Assembly (NCBI RefSeq): GCF_000283155.1
Contig: NW_004454216.1
Span: 796,626 to 860,625 of the forward strand
Length of the DNA stretch: 64,000 nt
Direction of reading: 5' to 3'
From: Ceratotherium simum simum
Taxonomy: Eukaryota > Chordata > Mammalia > Perissodactyla > Rhinocerotidae
Positions within the stretch are counted from its first letter, which is position 1; every line of letters starts with the position of its first letter. The position numbers and the translations under genes are program-made. The notes under the pieces were generated by a model. It did no database searches and was not told the origin of the DNA. It saw only the letters and a program-made list of their open reading frames with translations. Positions 54,568-64,000 of the stretch are shown here, one piece after another.

Positions 54568-56274
54568 TCTGCTTATAGAGACATTGGGATTTCCAGTAGA
54601 CTGAGGTAAGTGACCATAGATGTACATGATCTCATTCTTCACTTCAGTTTGATTTGACATCACACATAGATCAGACTTTCACATGAGTTCCCTGTTACAT
54701 CTCCAAGTCCCACCTTGCTTTTCACTTTTCCCTTCATTATAAGACAGAAACTTCTTTTCTAGATCCCAACACTGTTAAGGTAACAGGGTCCTTTCAGCCT
54801 CTGTTCTACAGACCTCACCCTCCCTGTTCAGCTGATCTTCTCTGGACTGATTTTCCTGGTGGTGATACTCATCAAGGGCTCTGCTTAGGAACAGGTCCCC
54901 ATCCAGGCTCCTATTCCCGGGTACCAGTCCCTTTTCACTCCCTTCGGCTGCTTCTTAATCTGAAGCCATGTCTAGCTGTCTTGCCTCGGTCAGATAATTC
55001 TTGCTGCTCACGCTGCCCACTACAGCCTCATCTCACTAATCAAATCCTCTTCTGTCTAATCCACAGTCTCTCTAAAGGGCTTCCCTTTGCTTCCAGTGCC
55101 CTGTCACCATAAAATGCATTTGTTTGGGCAGACCAGTGGACACCTGCTGTAGCCTGGTTTCCTGCAACGTGTACAATTTGATATCTTATCAAATGTGTTT
55201 GATGATGTTGATCAATTCAATATTGCTCTGAAGGCAGCAACTGGGAAAGGGAAGTGTGACTGGATGTGTGCAGCCCACAGAGAGGTGTGGGCCCTCTCCT
55301 GACTGCTCTCCCGCACCTGTGCTGCCCCCACTGTGAAGGAAAAGCCCTCTGCTCTCTGCCTTTCTCTGTCTTTCTCACCCATCTAACAGTAGCCCCTGAT
55401 TTTCATCTTCCTTGGTCTCTAGCTCCCTTTTCTCTCTTTTTCTAGTAAAATAAGAAACCCAGAGTGGACTTTAGGGGCTTTCTTTCTCCACACAGAAAGG
55501 ACTAGATCAAAACACGTGGAACTGACACCTCTTCCCCTGAGAACTCTTCCTCTCGCCCCACTTCAGTGTCTAGAAGTTTCCAGTTGCTCATCTTCACTGA
55601 ATATAATCTTAGCTCATACTCTGGTTATATTTTTAGAAAACAGTGCCTTATGTACAAATGTGAAATATAAACCAAACAATAAGGATAAGGAAAAATAGAG
55701 TCACATTACCAAATACTACCAAGCGGCACGTAATAAGGAAAAGATGAGCAAATTTCTACTCTGGGACTTGCTCTAACGCCTTCTCGACTCTTCTCAGAGG
55801 TGTCGTCTACTTCATCTACACCAGCTCTGGACCGTGCTCAGAGAGACCCAGGCAATAACAAGCATCCAGATTGACTAGACTCTTTTTTTTGTTGGCTAAA
55901 TGCTTTGTTCTCTGCTTCCCCACAATGCCTGTCCTCCTTTTCCCTTCTTTCTCACCTGCTTGGGGACTGCCGGGAAAATGGCACCACTTAAGATGATAGG
56001 GAGATAAACGCAAGACAAGTAGCTCAACTTTCCTGGCTCCAGCTACACTTGGAGAGGGCCGAAAGGATGTATTTTTGCATGCGACCCAAGGACATGAAGC
56101 CACATCAAACAAATGAGCTCCATCTGGTTCCCAACTTAAACTCACCATGTGTCTAAAACCTACTTAGTAACTAAAGAAGAGCTGCATGAAATCATACCCA
56201 TTGTAGATAACTCTGTGAGATAAGATTTTGCTACTAAAAAGCTTATCCTAACATGCTGCCACTGGTATGTCATC

Positions 56275-56490
56275 CTTTAGAGCAATGCTTCTCAACCAGG
56301 AGCGATTTTGCTCCCAGAGGGTATGTAGCAGTGTCTGGAGACATTTTTGGTTGTTACAGCTGTGGGGGTGCTACTGGCATCTCTTGGATAGAGCCCAAGG
56401 ATGCTGCTAAATATCCTATAACACACAGGACAGTCCCTTATTACAAAGAATTATCCAGTTCAAAATGTTGTTAGTTCTGAAAAACCTTGC
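56275..56490. mobile_element. MER20-like hAT-Charlie fossil
   Basis: AATGCTTCTCAACCAGGAGC, CTGGAGACATTTTTGGTTGT, GGTGCTACTGGCATCT and CAAAGAATTATCCAG are MER20 phrases. Lies in the proposed FBXO40 3'UTR. Confidence 0.8.
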
Positions 56491-56520
56491 TTTAGGGGAT
56501 GCCAGTTTCTATTGTATATT

Positions 56521-56526
56521 TTTATT
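56521..56526 (-). terminator. FBXO40: Candidate FBXO40 proximal polyadenylation signal
   Basis: AATAAA on the minus strand within an A-rich stretch, about 1.1 kb after the stop codon. Confidence 0.35.
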
Positions 56527-57669
56527 TTACTTTTGTTCTCATGAGTATTCACTGTTTGTTACCAAAAAACAGTATCCCTCATTTTTGACAGACTGGAGTA
56601 GTGACCAGCAATAAGTAGGAGAAAGTACAGGAAACCACTATGTTCACATGTCTTCCTTCCCAAGATCCCCCGTGGGGCACTCAACTGGTGTCCAGGAGGT
56701 GGTGACTGGTGCCACAGGAACTACAGTGGGCCTTGCCTGGACTTTGCCAAATGTGTGGTCTCCTTGGGCTACCCTGTGCATTCCAGCATGACACTGAAGT
56801 TGGTGTTAGTGTCTTGAGGTCATTTCAGATAGCCCAAGGTGGTGCTGGGTTATGCCTATGCTCTCCCTAATCTAGACCTATAATATAATTTTCAGAAAAG
56901 GACCTTGACACTTAAGTCATTATTAAAATGTTTAAAAGTAGGGTTGCAGATTTTCGTCCTAATTTTCTGCATAAATATAGGGTCTCCTTTGGACTCTTCA
57001 TTTTTCAAGGCCGTCCTTCTGTATGTTGCCAAGAGTCTACACAACAAACTCTGTGACCTCATTTCTGCCTCTCATCCTTTGGCTTGCAGTGTCCTTGAGG
57101 CTGCTGTGTGCAGCCAAGGTCACTATTCTGTCGGGCTGTGTTTGGACTGTCTAGGCTCAGAGGCAGTGGGGCCACTAAAGGAAGCCTTGGACTTGACTGT
57201 CAAGACAACCTCAGCTCCAGAACTGTCAAACTGTGTGCCCTTCACCCTGGGTGCCCTGGGAGGCACCTCAGTCCCCATCCCTGCACTGCCTACCTTATAA
57301 ATTTGAAAGTGCTTATAAACTGAAAAGCTCTCCACAAAAGCACAGGCCTGTGCTGGTTATGGAATTTCACTGCTCTCTCATCTCCTAAGGACTTGAGCCT
57401 ATCTTCCAAGTAGCCTCAAGTTACTTATTTTCTCCTCTGATTTACTTTAGAAAAAAAAGTTATCAATAAGGCACTATAGCAATCGTACAAGCCATGGCTT
57501 ACAAAATTCTTAGACCTTGTGCAGCTGCTCAGATTCTGAAGGACATTGCATGTTCCAATACACCCAGATAGGCACATATGCAGTTTATAGAGGGAAGTCC
57601 TCAAAATCACGCTCTGCCCTATTTTTAGAAACTCTGAGGGGGAATCCAAGAATGGCGGCGTCTGAATCT

Positions 57670-57885
57670 TCAGTAGGCGTGTCTCCCTCGTGCTCTGGCT
57701 CTAAAGGTGGTGACTAAGCTCTCTCGGGCCTGCTCGCGGGGCTGACACATGCTGGTCAAAAGAATCGGGTCAGTCTTGTGCTCTACAACGTTGAAAGGAC
57801 AGGACTTCAGGTGCTCGGACATGGAGGCAACTTCATTAAACTCCCAGCTCTTGACTTTGGAGAAGAGGCTGCTGAATTGCCAGAT
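57670..57885 (-). CDS. FBXO40: FBXO40 terminal coding exon
   Basis: After acceptor TTTCCTAACAG; 71 codons IWQFSSLFSKVKSWEFNEV to ARGRHAY, then TGA (57672-57670). Closely matches the human C-terminus, but the last few residues differ (human ends near RGRYVS by memory). Confidence 0.95.
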   Translation of the reverse strand: MWQFSSLFSKVKSWEFNEVASMSEHLKSCPFNVVEHKTDPILLTSMCQPREQARESLVTTFRARARGRHAY

Positions 57886-60800
57886 CTGTTAGGAAAGATA
57901 GAAGCTCAGACGTGAACTTTGGGGCCACACCCTCAGGCTGACTTTATTTGAACAGTATAAGGAAATGTCTTTCTGTATTTCCTGTTCTTAGTTTCCAGAG
58001 AGTGTTTAGTGGTGCTGCAGATATTTGTTAGTTCCTTCTCCAGCGTCCAATTCCTAGTTCCCCCTTCCAATTGGTAATCTTCCCAGCCAGCCATGTATTT
58101 TTGTGGGAATGACTAACCTTAATCTGCATATTGACACACACCCTCCCCCTACCCCCAGTGACAGCAATTAATTCTAGAATAGACATATGGTTCAAATCAG
58201 GACAATTAGTGTCAATGAGACTCTACTCCAGAAATTCTGTTTGAGATGTCAAGAAGCAGATTCTCTTTTTCCTTCTGTACTTGAACTGGGAAGTTGCAGT
58301 CTTAGGAGTTGCAGGCAGCCACCAGGGACTACCAAGAGAGAACGGTGTCTTAGAATGGAGCCACTAGTAAGGAAGTAGAGATAAGAAATAGAAAGTAAAA
58401 AAGTCATTTGGGGGCATTTTGAGCTGCTAGATCAAGCCTTATCTGCAGCCATTGCCTTTGAACTTTTTAGTTATATGGGCCAATAAATTCCCTTTATTGT
58501 TTATGCCATTTTAAGTTGGTTTTCTATTGCTTGAAACTAAAAGAATTCTAACTAATAAGAGTCTCACTAGAACAGAAACCTCAGGAGAAATCTAGGAGTC
58601 TGGTACTCAGCCCCCCTCTGGCCTTTCCACCTAGGATGTGGTGGCAAAGTCACTAGTTTTAAAATTTGGCTATCAGGGTGGGCATAATCTGATATCTTTT
58701 CAACTTGACCATTTCACCTTCAGTTTCTTGTCATTGTTCTTATGTAAGAAAAGTGTTTCTGGGGATCTTAGACCTATTTCCCTTTTTACTTTAAAAAACA
58801 ATTTTAATATGAGCATCCTTTAGCTCCAATGAAATTCTCTTTCTTCCTTTCTGCAAGGAAATTAGTTTGTCCCAAATGATATTTAAGAGTGGTCAGCAAT
58901 CACTGAATTGGGTATGAATGTGAGCCAAAAAATAATGGAATTTCTAGAATGTAAATTAAATTATTTGTATCTGATTTTACAGAGGAAGATATTAGGCAGT
59001 TCTAGACTATACACTTCCTGAGGGCACAGTCTTGGTCTCATTCATGTTTATCCCTAACGAGTGGTTGGTTGGCAGTCAGTGTTTATTTAACACATGGGTG
59101 CAGGCATGGATACATGAGGGAGAGTGTCATAATTATTTTTTGAAGAAACTGCTCAGGGGATAAATAACGGAAAATATACAAGATGTTTTAGACATAATCA
59201 ATAAAAATAGATGCAAACGACTCTAACTCCTCAATGCCAGTTTGCACATACCCCGCATATTGGGAAGAAACTCAACAGTGAGATTATGGAATTATTGACC
59301 TAAATGGGCATCATAAATTTGTGGTTCATATTACCAAATTTACATGAGACAGGATGCTAAAAGCACCTCGGACATGATGAATTAGGAGTCTCACTTCTGT
59401 ATGATACAAGCTGATAGAAGTTGTAATACAGTTAAGCAAGCATAACCTGACTAGGAAAAAGGAAAAAGGTTTTTCCAAAGGGAAAGATTCTTGGATTTCT
59501 ACAGCAGAATTTTTTGAAAAATTAAATAGAATTTGAACCAAGGGAAATCAATGGATCAAATTATTTCAGAATTTCAAAATGCCTTTAACAAAGACAAAAA
59601 ATGCTTTAGAAAAATTAGTTGACATGTGACTGAGGAGAATTTGGTGGCATACTATATCAATCAGAGTCCAGGCAGGAAACAGATGGCACACTTAAATTGG
59701 GTAATTTGAAGAGAATTTTAAAAAGGAATGATATATAAATGTGTGAAGAGGGTGTAGAAAAGCCACAAGATATAGTGCAGTACCTGGGCTAGTAACAATC
59801 TAGAATGTTACAGCCCAAGGCCTGAAAGTGAAGAAGAAAGGAGATCATCGGAAAACAGAGGAGTAATTGTGTGAATACTGATACAGCCACCTTCAGTGGA
59901 GGGAAAAGTCAGTGCAAAGTGTCATGGAGGGGAGAATGCATGTAGGGAGGAAGCCAGAAGAATAGATATGTCAGCCTCCTTCTTTGCCCTCCCTCCCCTC
60001 TCCTGCTGATACACTCCCACTAGATTAGCCCAACTGGAAGCTGGGGGGCCTGGGAGCTGGTCAGTCCATAGAGGCAGTCCATAGAGGTCAGCCTCCTGGT
60101 GGACAGATCACAGTGGAGAAGGTTGGAGAATGAATCATGTGAGCAAACAAGAGACATTCAGGACACATACGTAGAGATAAACAGGCACTACCATCTGTAT
60201 TGCCATGTATATTTTTATGGGTCTGTCTCCCCTACTAGACTGACCTCCTTGAGTTCAGGGACTACATCTTATTCCCAGTAACCTAGTGAGATCTCAGTGC
60301 CTAGTACAGTGCTTGGCATATAGGAGTCTCTTAATAAATATTTGTTGAATGAATGAGTGTTTACTTGCCTCTCTGTGGACTTTCCAGGAGGTGCCTCCGT
60401 TGGAATACTTCTTCTTCTTCCATTGCAGGAGGACCATCCCCCTCTCTTGTAACAAAGTGGCACAGATGTTCTTCATCAGCACGGACACCTGGGAGAGCTG
60501 GGACAGGCTGATGCTGTCCAAGAACCCAGCAATGTACTGCAAAATCTCCAGGGGCAGGCTGGTCAGAGAATTCTGGCTTTTTCTTCCATGGCCTGAGAGG
60601 TGGTTGTTCTTCCTTCCCTCACTGAGCTCTGAAGCAACCTCCGGCTTGATAGCAAAAGTCTTGAGCTCTTGACTATAGATCACTTTTGCCTTTTGCCCTG
60701 GGGGACGGAAATGGTTTTGAATAAATGTACATCCCAAGTAGGCGAGGGGGCATCGATGCTGGAACCAGCCATTGAGACATGACTGAATATCTGTGTGGAC

Positions 60801-63177
60801 ATTCTTGAAATGCAGGGGGAATTCATCCCTCCTGAAGAATTTGTTGCAAGTGAAAGTGAAGGCAGAGCTGCTCTTGTTGTGTCTCCTGGTCACAGACTCA
60901 CTGTGGAGCTCCACATGGAGCCCGCCTGGTTTGGCAGTGGTTAGGAGGTCAGCCAGCACCGTCCCAGAGGAAAACTGCTCTGGCTCAAAATTGTATGTCT
61001 GTGTAGCAAAATCCATGAACAGCCCATCAATGCTCCTGGATTCGGAGATGACGTGACCTTTGAGTTCTCTTTCCAAAGCACACAGGAGGGTGGTCTTGAC
61101 AAGATCTGATTTGGGCAGGTCCTCCACAGTGATCCCCAAATCTGAAGTATCTACTGCCTTGTGTTCACTTGGCCTACAACTCAACATGGCGTCTCCAATG
61201 CGAGCCCGCTTCCCACAGTAGCTCACAGGAACTTTGAAGGTGTAAACAGTCTTCACTTCCTGAGCTTCTAGCTTGCCATAAACAAAGTCTCTCTCCTTAG
61301 GCGTACAAGCAGGCATCTGACCAAAGTGAATAAGCATCCTCCCGTTGTGCACCAAATACATATTATAGTCCTTTGCATCCATAGCTGTTTTCAGTCTTTC
61401 CAGAACACCATCCTGCCAAGGGGCAAGCCCTGTCGTTTCCATGGCTCCGTGAGAGTTCTGCTGCTTCTGGTTTTCCTGTGGTTCTTTCTCATTGGCAGTA
61501 TCCTCTTTTACCATGTTATTGCCACTGGACATCTGTTCTTTCCCTGGGCCGTTCCTGCTCTTGCTCTCACAGCTCACTGATGAGCTTGTTAAAGCAGAGG
61601 CTGCATGCTCTTTGCTGAACATATTTTCCCACTTGTCAAACTTGGCCAGGTCCATCCCTTCTTTGGTTTTGGCTAACGTCTCTCGTTCTTCTTGACTCAG
61701 CTCCACCATCTCTCCGTTAGTGGCTGACAGAGCGCCGTTTGATACCAACCCGGCATCTGCTCCACCTACTGCTCCTTCCATTTCCTCCCAGCTGGCTTCA
61801 CCATTCATAGTAGGTTCCTCCTCAGTGGGCTCTTTAGTTTCTGGGAAAAGTTCTACCATTTTCAAAGATCTGAAAAGGACTTTCTGGTCCTGGAGGGCCA
61901 GGGCTGTGTCCAAACACTCCTCACTGGGAGTCTCTTTCATGATGTTCTCATGAAGGGTTGTTTCAGAGTCCACGTTTGGCCAGCGGTTCCACTCCATAGA
62001 GCAGCAGACCACACTGGCAGGGCACACTTGCAGGTGCTTGGCCAGTTTGTGGCGGGACATGGAAAGGGGGCAGCCATATTCAGAGTTGAGACACGGAACC
62101 TGCTCTAAGGGACAGAGAAGCTCATGTTCTGCCTCTTTGCACATGTGGAAGGTAGCGCCACAGGACAGGTGGCAATTTATCACCAGGCAGGAGACGTTGG
62201 GCTCCACAGGCATGTGGCAGTGACGGTTAAAGCATCTCTCACAATGCCTGTGCTGCCCTGGTGAAGGCCTGCGTGCCCTGCCCTGGAGACACCAAAGGCA
62301 AGGGGAAAGAGAAAACAAATGACTGCTGGAAGAGAAGCTCTATGCGTGTCTGTAACCGTGTTTTAATGGACTCATTCCTGTTTATACATGCTTATTATAG
62401 GAACCTTGGAAAATACAGAAAATCATAGAGAAGAAAGCAAAAATCACTCATAATCCCACAACCCAGAAATAGCAACTATCAACACTTTTCTTTATTTTCC
62501 AATAGTTTATTCTATGTACGTAGTAGATGTGTTTAGAATAGAAAAAAACAAAGCTGAATGTAATGGACTACAGTATTGATAATTGTTATTTTTGAGTTGT
62601 GGAATATGGGTGATTTATGTTACATAGTTAATACTATGAATACAATTTTGCAGCCTGCTTTTTAACTTTCTATTATAACATGAGACTAGACCATTTTATT
62701 AATTATTCTTTGCAAACTTTCTTCATAATGGCAGTGTACCATTCCAGAATGAGTGTGCTGTCATTCTTTTAACCAACTACCATCAGGGGCCGGCTGGGAG
62801 GATGGGGCCATGTCTGGCCTTGTTCACATCTGCAGTCCCAGCACCAGTCACAGATTCTGGGCTACTGTGGGTGCTCAATAATATTTGCTGAACGAAGAAA
62901 TTGTCAGCCATTTAGTTTATTGCTGGATGTTTTGCTTTTTCATTTTTAAAGTTTTACTAAAAATCTTTGCTCACAAATCTATCTCAGATCTCTGCTTTCC
63001 CCCTACTCCGTGTCAATTTCTTCTAGTTTTTCTCTAGCATCTCTGGTTTGACAAAAAGCCAATAAATATCATCAAATCATAAGGACAAGTCTGCCAGCTG
63101 CTTGGGCTACAGGCTAAATGAAGCCAGACCCGGACCTCTGAACGGTGAAGATCCAGAAAGCATATGGTACTTACCAT
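57670..63177 (-). CDS. FBXO40: FBXO40, muscle F-box protein, complete CDS
   Basis: FBXO40 is a muscle-enriched substrate adaptor of an SCF (SKP1-CUL1-RBX1) ubiquitin ligase; its reported target is IRS1 in insulin/IGF1 signalling. Three coding exons on the minus strand, 63177-63175 (ATG only), 62282-60369 (638 codons) and 57885-57670 (71 codons plus TGA), join to 710 codons; human has 709. The N-terminal part is rich in Cys/His pairs (HRHCERCFNRHC, CHLSCGATFHMC, CPLEQVPC, HKLAKHLQVCPASVVCC), the TRAF-type zinc finger region, about residues 12-100. An acidic, variable stretch follows (about 140-290), then a conserved middle. The F-box is at about 573-612 (LTSLPLEILQYIAGFLD). A C-terminal exon encodes IWQFSSLFSKVKSWEFNEV. 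Neither the frame start at 62318 nor the frame end at 60294 is the real protein end. The last intron is GC-AG. Confidence 0.96.
58990..59110 (+). mobile_element. L2 3' end
   Basis: CTTCCTGAGGGCACAGTCTT, then TTTATTTAACACATGGG; L2 tail type. Confidence 0.55.
60215..60355 (+). mobile_element. L2 3' end abutting the FBXO40 donor
   Basis: GAGTTCAGGGACTACATCTT, CAGTGCCTAGTACAGTGCTT, TAAATATTTGTTGAATGAAT. The tail ends about 13 bases before the FBXO40 donor (60368). Confidence 0.8.
60369..62282 (-). CDS. FBXO40: FBXO40 large coding exon
   Basis: 1,914 nt (638 codons) from acceptor TGTCTCCAG to GAG, followed by GCAAGTAA. It carries the zinc-finger region, the linker and the F-box. The open frame continues past the donor for 24 codons to 60294, but those residues do not resemble FBXO40. 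Upstream frame (FSLSPCLWC) is intron. Confidence 0.96.
62283..63174 (-). other. FBXO40: FBXO40 intron after the start codon
   Basis: An 892-bp GT-AG intron splitting ATG from the rest of the protein. Holds an L1-like AT-rich segment (about 62400-62740) and an L2 3' end (about 62790-62895). Confidence 0.8.
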
Positions 63178-63207
63178 AGCTTCCCAGTTTCTTCTTTCTT
63201 TGTAATT
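63175..63207 (-). other. FBXO40: FBXO40 33-nt exon ending in the start codon
   Basis: On the minus strand TTTTTCTCTAG precedes AATTACAAAG; the exon ends GGGAAGCTATG directly before the donor GTAAGT. The ATG is its last three bases, in phase with GGC AGG GCA CGC of the next exon, giving MGRARR against human MGKARR. The other 30 bases are 5'UTR. Confidence 0.85.
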
Positions 63208-64000
63208 CTAGAGAAAAATATGAAAATATGAATATGAATGATTAGTAAGAAAAGTATTTTGGTTATCTACATTAACAGGGGCCAAAGAGACATCACAAAG
63301 AGTATGAAGTCTCCACCACCCTGGAGGGAAGTGTCTTTGCCTCCATTTTATAGTTGAGGAAATGGAAGCAGAAGTTAAATAACTTGTCAAGGTTATACAG
63401 CTACTAAGTGATGGAATCAGGTCCCAACCCAGGCCATGCTAGCCCCACGCTCTGTTCACTGACCCACACTGCCTTCTGATCGGGCACCTTACCAACCACA
63501 GGATGTGTAACTTATGCTTCCTGTAACTTTTCTTCATGGTCTACCAACAATTATCCTGGCATCCCAACCCTCCCCCATAATCTGGCCCGAGTTACCCTTC
63601 TAGCCTTCTCCCTCACTGGGACTTCATGTCCACTTAGAGGTCAGCCTGATATCCAGCTTGGTCTGAGGCAGTCAACAAGTATCTGTAAAATATCTGTCAT
63701 GTGTCATTCACCCTGGTGTATTCAGCGGTGCCATGGCTACAGCAGGGCTCAAACCTCAGAGGCCCCAGAAGCAGGCTGAGTGGGTACTCTGGCAAGCAGA
63801 AGAGAAGATGCCCTACCTTCAGGGGAACACAGCTCCTCAGCTCTGGTCAATTGATCCCATGCGGGAATGTGTTGCCAGATCTTCTGACTTTTCAGAGAAA
63901 CTGGGGATGCAGAATTTTTGTGAGTGGTGATATAGCGCAGTGGTTAGAAGACAGACTGCATGGGATTCAACCCTGGCACTACAAGTCAGTAGCTGTGAGA
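63208..64000 (-). other. FBXO40: FBXO40 upstream intron, window end
   Basis: Upstream of the 33-nt exon. Contains a MIR (about 63340-63480) and L2-like sequence (about 63540-63720). The FBXO40 first exon and promoter are presumably beyond 64000. Confidence 0.6.
63340..63480 (-). mobile_element. MIR SINE
   Basis: CATTTTATAGTTGAGGAAAT, TAACTTGTCAAGGTTATACA, CCAACCCAGGCC. Confidence 0.7.

Larger units (their letters stand above)
54545..57669 (-). other. FBXO40: FBXO40 3'UTR (proposed)
   Basis: A long 3'UTR of about 3.1 kb is proposed, ending at the minus-strand AATAAA at 54567-54562. It includes a MER20-like hAT fossil (about 56275-56490). A nearer signal at 56526-56521 would give a shorter form. 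Open frames in it are not supported. Confidence 0.5.
57886..60368 (-). other. FBXO40: FBXO40 GC-AG intron
   Basis: A 2.5 kb intron starting GCAAGTAA on the minus strand and ending CTAACAG. It contains L2 3' ends (about 58990-59110 and 60215-60355) and two older unassigned interspersed repeats (about 58095-58565, 59650-60145). Confidence 0.85.

Noticed and set aside
56905..57300. 131-codon plus-strand frame
   Set aside because: Lies opposite the FBXO40 3'UTR with no recognisable domain or splice signals; treated as chance.
60294..62318. A 674-codon single-exon FBXO40
   Set aside because: The first 12 residues and last 24 residues are intronic; splice sites at 62282 and 60369 and the exons at 63175 and 57885 restore the known protein.
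1..64000. An undescribed multi-gene system or operon
   Set aside because: The window is an ordinary syntenic block of three unrelated vertebrate genes; nothing seen requires a new system.

Overview
The window is ordinary nuclear DNA of a placental mammal: split genes with short exons, long introns and many interspersed repeats. Several SINEs have the tRNA-derived head and the TTAGCTCAGGG / AATCCTCCTCTTTTTGCTGAGGAAGAT tail modules of the equine repetitive elements (ERE). This points to Perissodactyla, most likely an Equus species. No prokaryotic gene, CRISPR array or virus-encoded system was seen.

Three protein-coding genes can be read exon by exon, in an order that mirrors the human 3q13.33 block. 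(1) Positions 1-24302, plus strand: the last nine coding exons of GOLGB1 (giantin), 849 codons ending in the C-terminal membrane anchor. (2) Positions 30005-53008, plus strand: all 13 coding exons of HCLS1 (HS1, the haematopoietic cortactin-like protein), giving exactly 486 codons. Its non-coding first exon probably lies near 27.5 kb. (3) Positions 63177-57670, minus strand: FBXO40, three coding exons giving 710 codons, with a likely 3.1 kb 3'UTR that runs tail-to-tail toward HCLS1.

The rest is intron and intergenic DNA. It holds antisense LINE-1 blocks (about 8.9-11.6, 33.3-35.1 and 42.4-48.0 kb), six ERE SINEs (four with perfect target-site duplications), MIR and L2 relics, hAT-Charlie DNA transposon fossils and simple repeats. 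Most open frames in these tracts are repeat-derived or chance frames.

The three genes are not a pathway. GOLGB1 is a ubiquitous Golgi tether, HCLS1 a blood-cell actin adaptor and FBXO40 a muscle ubiquitin-ligase adaptor; they are neighbours by ancestry. The most notable points are two GC-AG introns (one in HCLS1, one in FBXO40), an FBXO40 start codon formed by the last three bases of a 33-nt exon, the 111/55/111/56-nt exon modules of the HS1 repeats, and a 51-bp tandem amplification inside an ERE that creates a false 17-residue-repeat protein. I found no convincing undescribed system.
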